64,000 nt of DNA from GCA-2686265 sp036010965. GTDB taxonomy: Bacteria > Planctomycetota > UBA1135 > GCA-002686595. Location: positions 43,774 to 107,773 of the forward strand of contig DASCMO010000010.1 in assembly GCA_036010965.1 (NCBI GenBank), read 5' to 3'. The translations under genes were made by a program, and so were the position numbers. Under the pieces are notes generated by a model. It was given only the letters and a program-made list of their open reading frames with translations. It had not been told where the DNA came from and made no database searches. Below, one piece after another: positions 58,749 to 64,000 of this stretch (positions are counted from its first letter, which is position 1; each line of letters begins with the position of its first letter).

Positions 58749-60403
58749 CCCCCGCCGCGGCCGGCCTTGAGCGCGACCAGGTTGTTGCGGCTGTCGCGCC
58801 TGGCGATGCGGTAGAGGTCGCGCAACTCGTCAGAGAGGTCGTCTCGGGCGAGTTCCTCCTCGGCGCGCGCGAAGGCTCTCTCGTACATGTTCGCGGCCAG
58901 GTCCAGGTCGCGTCCGAGGCAGTAATGCAGGATGACCGCGCCGTCGTTGAGGTAGGCGGGGTCTTCGGGTTTCAGTTCGAGGGCCGTCGAGTAGCCGACC
59001 CAGGCGCGCTCCCAGAAGGCCTCGCGCTGCGTGCGGTCGGCGGCTTTGGTGCTGCGCCGCAGGGCGTCGCCCGCGTCGCGGTAGAACAGGCCTACGTAGC
59101 TCCAGTAGAGGGCGTTGGTCGGCTCGGCCGCCACGTAGAGGTCGCACAGGCGTCCGGCCTCGGCGTTGCGCTGCTTGTCGGCGCAGCGTCCCACGAGGAA
59201 GCCGAGGATCGACAGGTTGAGTCCGCGGTTGGCTGCTACCAGCGGCCCCCCGGCCTGGGGGTCGCGGACCTGGAGTTCGGCCAGGGCTTCGATCGCGCCG
59301 TCGAAGTCCTGCTGGTGGTAGCGCGCGAGGCCGAGGTACCACCAGGTGGCGTGGTAGGTCGGCAACTTGGCGAGCGCCTCCTCGAAGAGGGCCTCGGCCT
59401 CGGCGTGGGCCTTGTCGGTCAGGCGCGCGTAGGCCAGCCACCAGACCAGTGTGCCGTCGCCGTTGCCTGCGCCCCAGGTGCGGACGTAACCCGCGCGCCC
59501 CGCCGTGAGGCAGGTGGTGAATTGCGCCGGAGTGACCGAGGACCACAGGTTGGCGAGAGCGACGACGCCCGGGTCCCAGCGCAGGGCACCCGCGTACTCG
59601 ACCAGCATCGCTTCGGTGGCGCCCTTCCACTGGTGCGCGTAGGCCAGCTGCAGGTGAGCCTTGGCGAGCTGCGTGCGATGCGCCGCTTCGGTCGGTTCGC
59701 CGGCGCTCGCGATGGCCTGTCGGAATGCGTCCGTGGCCGTCTCCCAGCACGCCTCCGCCTCCGCCGCGCGCGCCTCGTCGCCGTTGGCGGCCGAGAACTG
59801 GGAGAGGGCGATGCGACCGAGGATGTAGGCCTCGAGGACGCCGTCCGGGCGCAGATCGAAGGCGCGCGCGGCGGCGTCCCGACCGACCTCGAGCTCTTGC
59901 GCGTACCAGGCCGACTCCGCCAGGGCCACGAATGCGTCGGGGTAGGCCTCTCCCGCGGCCTGGGTGGCCGATTCCAGGTAGGTCATCGAGTCGCGGAAGT
60001 TCATCTCGATCATCTGGCCGTTCGAACCGAGCCTGATGTACTCCTTCGCCCGCCCGTGGAAGGCCAGGCCGAAGAGGTAGTCCATGTGCGCGCCGCGCTC
60101 GCCTTCGCCGCTGAGCTCGTCGCAGGCGTCAAGTGCGTCGTTGATGCGCTCGCGAGCGATCCAGCAGCGCACGACCCAGACCCGGGTGCGCGCCCGCTCG
60201 CCGTCGAGGGCCAGGGCCTCGTCGAGCAGGGCCTGGGCCTCCTGCGCCCGCCCGTCACGGATCAGTGTCCGGCCGCGGGCGACGAGGTCGACGACCTCGG
60301 CGCTCGGTCCGTCGTCGCTCGCGAGGGCGCGAGGATGGGGGAGAGGCGCCCGGGGAGAGGCGCTCGCGGCGGCGGTCAGGAGCAGGGCGAGGATCGGGAT
60401 CAT
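58745..60403 (-). CDS. Exported TPR-repeat protein
   Basis: The 552-residue product has a short signal peptide (IPILALLLTAAASASPRA). Repeated helix pairs of TPR type span most of its length, for example GRAQEAQALLDEALALDGER, PTYHATWWYLGLARYHQQDF and AWVGYSTALELKPEDPAYLN. No catalytic domain is visible. Segment WSYVGLFYRDAGDALRRSTK and the late AVILHYCLGRDLDLAANMYE resemble matching parts of the next upstream protein (VINDTGLILAYYLQRDADRA), so the two are probably distant paralogues. It is likely periplasmic; partner and role are unknown. It converges on the microcompartment operon. Confidence 0.65.
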   Translation of the reverse strand: MIPILALLLTAAASASPRAPLPHPRALASDDGPSAEVVDLVARGRTLIRDGRAQEAQALLDEALALDGERARTRVWVVRCWIARERINDALDACDELSGEGERGAHMDYLFGLAFHGRAKEYIRLGSNGQMIEMNFRDSMTYLESATQAAGEAYPDAFVALAESAWYAQELEVGRDAAARAFDLRPDGVLEAYILGRIALSQFSAANGDEARAAEAEACWETATDAFRQAIASAGEPTEAAHRTQLAKAHLQLAYAHQWKGATEAMLVEYAGALRWDPGVVALANLWSSVTPAQFTTCLTAGRAGYVRTWGAGNGDGTLVWWLAYARLTDKAHAEAEALFEEALAKLPTYHATWWYLGLARYHQQDFDGAIEALAELQVRDPQAGGPLVAANRGLNLSILGFLVGRCADKQRNAEAGRLCDLYVAAEPTNALYWSYVGLFYRDAGDALRRSTKAADRTQREAFWERAWVGYSTALELKPEDPAYLNDGAVILHYCLGRDLDLAANMYERAFARAEEELARDDLSDELRDLYRIARRDSRNNLVALKAGRGGG

Positions 60404-60461
60404 GTCGTCTCGGCGTCGAGGGGGCGGCCAGCCCGAATAGTGCTCGGGGCGGTGGTGATGT

Positions 60462-62597
60462 CTAGCGAAGTGCGTCGCGCAGGCGCAGTGCGGCGTCCAG
60501 TTTCTCCAGCACTCGTTCGGGGTCCAGGTCGTTCCAGTAGGCCGCCTGTACGACCAGTTCGACGTCCAGATCGCCGGCCTGCACCTTGCGGCAGGCGGGA
60601 AGGTAGCGCTGGGTCACCTCGGGGCGCGTGACCGAGGGCGGGCCGATGGCGATGCTCTCTTCGAACCACTCGGTGGCGGCGGCGGCGTCGCCATGGAGGG
60701 TCAGGAGCAGCACGCCGATGTTCTGGTGGGCGTCACCGACCGCCTCGATCAGGTTCGTCAGGTCGCGACCCTCGTCCATCCCCGATTCGATGCGCGCCTG
60801 CCCGACGGCGATCGCGGTCTCGAAGTACTCGCGCGCGCGATCCGCATCGCGCTGCAGGTAGTAGGCCAGGATCAGGCCCGTGTCGTTGATGACGCGCGCG
60901 TCGCCGGGGGCCAGGCGCGCCGCGTCCACATAGGCGCGGTAGCTGGTCTCCATGTGTTCGTGGGCGCGGGCGAGCTGGGCCTCGGCCTCGGCCCGCAGGG
61001 CGGCGCGCTGAGTGTCGTCGAGGGGCTCGGCACCGACCGTCAAACCCGTGCAGCGGGCCAGCAGTTGCTCGGCGCGCAGCTCGAGGGCGACTCCTGCGTC
61101 GCGATTCAAGAACCCTGAGTCATTGGCAATGTCGGGGTTCTCGGGTTGGATCTCGTGCAGGGTGCTGCAGATCTCGGCGGCGCGCGACGCCGCCAGGACT
61201 GCCTCGTTGCTGGGAATATCGGGGTCCTCGGCGCGGCGCTTGAAGGCGGTCGCCACGCGGCGCAGGGACTCGATTCCATCAAAGAGCTTGCCCGGGTAGC
61301 CCCACTGCAGGCCACCGGGGAAGAGGTCCTCCATGGACAGGAAAGCGGCGCGCGCGCCCTCGAGGTCGCCGGCGTTGGCGCGACACCAGCCCACGCCGGA
61401 GCGGCAGAGGGCCTCGCGGCCCAGGCAGGCCTCGGCATGGGTCTCGTTCAGCTCGCGGCAGCTTCGGAAAGCCCGCTCGGCTTCCTCGAAGAGGGGTGCC
61501 CCCGATCCGTCCTCGGCTCCCATGCCCACCAGCGCCTGCTCGAGGCACTCGACGGCGAAATACCAGTGAGCGAGGGACAGCTCCGGCCGGCGCTCGATCA
61601 TGGACCTGTAGTCCGCGACGACCGCGCGGGACCCGCCGACCATGCGGCCCGTGCGCACCAGCGCCTCATGCAGGGCGACGGAGTCGGGGCACAGGACGAG
61701 GCCGCGCAGGGCGCGTTCCCGAGCCTCCTCGTCCCGACCTTCCCAGGAGTAGAGGCTGGCGATCTGGTCCCAGGCCCAGGGGTCTTCGGGGGCGTCGCCC
61801 ACGAGACTCTCGAGGGCGTCGAGGGTCCAGGCGAAGAGCTCGGCGATGCGCTGTGGGTCCGCCTCGGCCTGGCGGGCGCTGGTGTAGGCGAAGAAGGTGA
61901 TCTCCGCCCACGAGCGCAGGGGAGAGGGTTCGAGGAGTTCGGCGTTTGGATCTCCCGCGAGCGTTTGTTCACGGCCGCGGCGCGCGCAGACCAGGGCCTG
62001 CTCCAAGAGGTCCGGGTCTGAGCCGTCGAAGTAGGACAGGTAGGCCGCCCGTCCCGCGCCGGACCAGGCCGCCGGCACACGCCCGCTCTCGGCGGCGATC
62101 AGGAATTCGGAGCGCGCGTCGGCGAAGAAGAACGGGTCTCCCGCGGCGAGCCCCAGGCGCAGGGCGCAGACCCCGCGCAGGAAGCGCAGGCCCGGGGCCC
62201 GCTCGTTCTGCTGAAGGCCCTCGTCCAGCACCGCCATCGCGCCGTGGGGGTCGCCGGCTACCAGGAGCGCGCGGCCCTCTTCCATGACATCGACCAGGAG
62301 CAGGGCGCCGATCTCTCTCGCCAGTTGCCGGGATCCCTCGTCGCTGGGGTCGAGCTCGCTCGAACGCTGGGCGTGTTCCCAGGCCTCGCGCATGTCGCCG
62401 TCGGCCAGGGCGGCGCGCGCCGCTCGCCGCTCGTCCGCCTGCCACAGGTCCGTGACCCCCTGGCGAGCGCCCGCGAAGTCCCCGGCCTCGAGGGCGGCCG
62501 CGATCTTTGCGGCGGGGGTGTTTGGGGCGGTCTCTGCCGGGGAAGTCGCGCAGGCGCAGGCAGCGAGGGACAGGAGCAGGGGGTAGTGGGGGCGCAT
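60462..62597 (-). CDS. TPR-repeat lipoprotein
   Basis: The 711-residue protein starts MRPHYPLLLSLAACACATSP, a lipoprotein signal with lipobox LAAC (Cys14) or ACAC (Cys16). The remainder is helical with many TPR-like units (EGRALLVAGDPHGAMAVLDE, SLYSWEGRDEEARERALRG, RAREYFETAIAVGQARIESG). It lies 58 nt upstream of the other exported TPR gene on the same strand, and both probably form one transcription unit. A TACAAT -10 box lies about 55 nt upstream. No enzymatic motif is seen; it may scaffold an envelope complex. Confidence 0.65.
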   Translation of the reverse strand: MRPHYPLLLSLAACACATSPAETAPNTPAAKIAAALEAGDFAGARQGVTDLWQADERRAARAALADGDMREAWEHAQRSSELDPSDEGSRQLAREIGALLLVDVMEEGRALLVAGDPHGAMAVLDEGLQQNERAPGLRFLRGVCALRLGLAAGDPFFFADARSEFLIAAESGRVPAAWSGAGRAAYLSYFDGSDPDLLEQALVCARRGREQTLAGDPNAELLEPSPLRSWAEITFFAYTSARQAEADPQRIAELFAWTLDALESLVGDAPEDPWAWDQIASLYSWEGRDEEARERALRGLVLCPDSVALHEALVRTGRMVGGSRAVVADYRSMIERRPELSLAHWYFAVECLEQALVGMGAEDGSGAPLFEEAERAFRSCRELNETHAEACLGREALCRSGVGWCRANAGDLEGARAAFLSMEDLFPGGLQWGYPGKLFDGIESLRRVATAFKRRAEDPDIPSNEAVLAASRAAEICSTLHEIQPENPDIANDSGFLNRDAGVALELRAEQLLARCTGLTVGAEPLDDTQRAALRAEAEAQLARAHEHMETSYRAYVDAARLAPGDARVINDTGLILAYYLQRDADRAREYFETAIAVGQARIESGMDEGRDLTNLIEAVGDAHQNIGVLLLTLHGDAAAATEWFEESIAIGPPSVTRPEVTQRYLPACRKVQAGDLDVELVVQAAYWNDLDPERVLEKLDAALRLRDALR

Positions 62598-62938
62598 CTG
62601 TGTCGAGAGCCGGGGCGGGTTGGAGTGGGTGGAGCCCGGTGGAGCGGGTGATTGTAGCTTTGGACCCGTGCGAGGGTGCGAGGCCGTGCCGCGCGGCCTC
62701 GAACCCGGGGGAATAGGCTCCCAGACCCTTGGGAGTCACAGTTTTCGGCCTGTCCACTTCCACCGTGGCCCGTGGCGGGGGACTATTGGGTTCGGTGGGA
62801 AGATTCCAGGCTGGCGGACGGTCAGAGGGTGTGTCTCGTCGCCCTGGAACGCCCTGCCTCACAGCTTCAGGCCTCATCGGGGACCGCCCCGGGAGGCACC
62901 CTGCCGGCGCTCGCCGTTCCTGATCCCCGATCGGTCCC
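62598..62938. other. Divergent intergenic region
   Basis: These 341 nt separate two divergent lipoprotein genes. They hold the minus-strand -10 box at 62651-62656 and an inverted repeat CTCCCA-GACCCT-TGGGAG (62718-62735). I see no plausible gene here and no clear promoter for the plus-strand gene. Confidence 0.5.
62651..62656 (-). promoter_or_regulatory. -10 box for the TPR lipoprotein
   Basis: TACAAT on the minus strand, about 55 nt before ATG 62597. No convincing -35 was found. Confidence 0.3.
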
Positions 62939-64000
62939 ATGCAATCGACCCCGAAGCGAATCGACGCACTCGCCCTGCTGCTGGGCGCGGGCGTCCTGTC
63001 AGTCCTGTGCGCCCTCTCCGGATGCGACAACCCCGCCTGTGTCTTCGGCGGGGACTGTACCGGCGGCGCCGGAGGAGCCGGAGACTCCGGCGGGGAGGGG
63101 CAGGCTCTCCCGGCCGTCTTCCCCGAGGACGGCGAGTGGCTGGATCCCGCGTCGCCGACGGTCATGGCGGTCTTCCCGGCGGCGGACGCCAGCCCCACGA
63201 GCCCGGTCGTGATCACCTTCTCGGAGTCCATGGCGCCCGATTCGGTCGAGGGTGCCTTCGAGCTGCTCCAGGACGACGGCCTGGGTGGGGGAATTCCCCT
63301 GCCCCTGGCGGGCAGTGCGCTGATCGGTGACGGGCGGGTCATGCTGCTCGTCCCGCCGCCGCTCCTGGCGGGGACGACCTACACCGTGCGCGTGGCCGAC
63401 ACCGGCACCCCGCACGACTTGACGGGCCAGGGCCTGCTGGCGGCGTCGACCCGCATCCTTGGGACCTTCGCCGTCACCCAGGACCTGCCCACCGATCCGC
63501 AAGTCGTCATGACCTGGCCCCCGGCGAGCAGCGTTGACCAGAGCGCCACGACCGAGGTCGTGGTGGTCTTCGATCGCGTGATGGACCCGACGACGATCTC
63601 GGACAGCTCCTTCCAGGTGACCGTGGACGGCGCGGATCCTGTAGAGGACCCCGAACCGGCGGTCCTGGTGCTGACCGAGTTCGGCGGCACGCCGGTGGTC
63701 GAGCCCCGGGTCTACACCTGGCAGAGCGTCGGCTCTGACGGCGTGCCCGTGGTCCTGGGAGTGCCCGGGGCCCTCGTGCGCGTGGAACTCTCTCCCGTGG
63801 GCGGCACCTCGATCACCAGCGCCACCGGGCAGGCCCTGCCCACCACGGCCTCCGAGTTCGACCTGGCCGATTTTCCGTCGCCGATCTCGGCCTCGATCCT
63901 GAGCGTCCCATTCGACGCGATCGGGATCGACAACCTGCTCGGGACGATGCCCCTCGAGGTGGGGGTGATGCTGGGCGCCCAAGCCGCCGCGGGCGACGAG
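62939..64000 (+). CDS. Lipoprotein with SbsA-type Ig-like domains, 3' partial
   Basis: From ATG 62939 the frame stays open for 354 codons to the window end, so the gene is cut. The N-terminus has a basic start and lipobox ALSGC with Cys29, followed by a Gly/Cys-rich linker. Two Big_5/SbsA-like Ig domains follow. The first is at about 60-180 (PTSPVVITFSESMAPDSVEG, AGTTYTVRVAD). The second starts near 185 (PASSVDQSATTEVVVVFDRV, MDPTTISDSSFQV). The FSExM / FDRxMDPxTI motifs are the hallmark of these domains. The protein probably decorates the cell surface or binds polymers. Confidence 0.75.
   Translation, partial: MQSTPKRIDALALLLGAGVLSVLCALSGCDNPACVFGGDCTGGAGGAGDSGGEGQALPAVFPEDGEWLDPASPTVMAVFPAADASPTSPVVITFSESMAPDSVEGAFELLQDDGLGGGIPLPLAGSALIGDGRVMLLVPPPLLAGTTYTVRVADTGTPHDLTGQGLLAASTRILGTFAVTQDLPTDPQVVMTWPPASSVDQSATTEVVVVFDRVMDPTTISDSSFQVTVDGADPVEDPEPAVLVLTEFGGTPVVEPRVYTWQSVGSDGVPVVLGVPGALVRVELSPVGGTSITSATGQALPTTASEFDLADFPSPISASILSVPFDAIGIDNLLGTMPLEVGVMLGAQAAAGDE

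Noticed and set aside
1..64000. tRNA, rRNA, CRISPR arrays, insertion sequences, prophage
   Set aside because: I scanned for typical signatures (repeat-spacer patterns, transposase motifs, terminal repeats, tRNA-like GTTCRA arms with flanking stems) and found none I could support.

Overview
The window is GC-rich bacterial chromosomal DNA, densely coded and mostly in overlapping operons (ATGA, GTGA and TGATG junctions are common). It carries core genes (ftsY, nusB, ribH, scpB, lnt, moeA, mreBCD, mrdA, rodA) and an outer-membrane-type envelope (SurA-like and PpiD-like chaperones, RND pumps, lipoproteins, Lnt). I saw no tRNA, rRNA, CRISPR array, insertion sequence or prophage. Pseudopilins carrying lectin-like domains, a short membrane/coiled-coil protein (36373-37230) that recalls planctomycete proteins, and a microcompartment locus together suggest a rod-forming planctomycete or another deep, GC-rich Gram-negative lineage. 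That placement is an inference and is not proven by this sequence alone.

Layout. (1) 3-13955: type II secretion/type IV pilus-like operon with PilN-like (5' partial), PilO-like, a TPR/lectin-like protein, then pseudopilins G, H-like, K, J and I, and an exported protein with a DnaJ-type Cys motif. Two pseudopilins and the TPR protein carry concanavalin/LamG-like domains, and GspK is about five times the usual size. (2) 14055-17763: SurA-like lipoprotein, ScpB and a PpiD-like chaperone. (3) 18078-24850, minus strand: two-component system, O-antigen ligase/polymerase-like protein, ftsY, nusB, ribH. (4) 24945-33164, minus strand: adaptor lipoprotein and two tandem RND pumps, divergent from moeA-lnt (33321-36211). 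(5) 36373-37481: a two-gene membrane-protein operon with its own strong promoter and terminator. (6) 37852-45439: the elongasome genes mreB, mreC, mreD, mrdA (an unusually large PBP2) and rodA. (7) 45433-52089: amino-acid permease, a sulfatase-fold hydrolase, a nucleotide-sugar dehydrogenase, an SGNH protein and an amidohydrolase. (8) 52282-58708: bacterial microcompartment operon. (9) 58745-64000: two exported TPR proteins and the start of an Ig-like lipoprotein that runs off the window.

The most interesting part is the microcompartment operon. It encodes a full shell set (two hexameric, two trimeric and two pentameric proteins) whose trimers resemble those of the Haliangium ochraceum shell. 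The only recognisable core enzyme is a CoA-acylating-type aldehyde dehydrogenase, with a long low-complexity tail ending in a Cys/His cluster. The operon ends with an ACT-domain protein and a UPF0210 (DUF711) protein, a pair known outside microcompartments. Here the ACT protein has an added N-terminal segment resembling one found on microcompartment-associated proteins. No phosphotransacylase, alcohol dehydrogenase, aldolase, dehydratase or glycyl-radical enzyme is present, so the substrate is unknown.

Regulation visible in sequence: several sigma70-like promoters with TAnACT -10 boxes (15822, 36240, 37687, 52159) and -10 boxes lying only 7-10 nt before start codons (33172 minus, 33307, 49557), which suggests some leaderless mRNAs.
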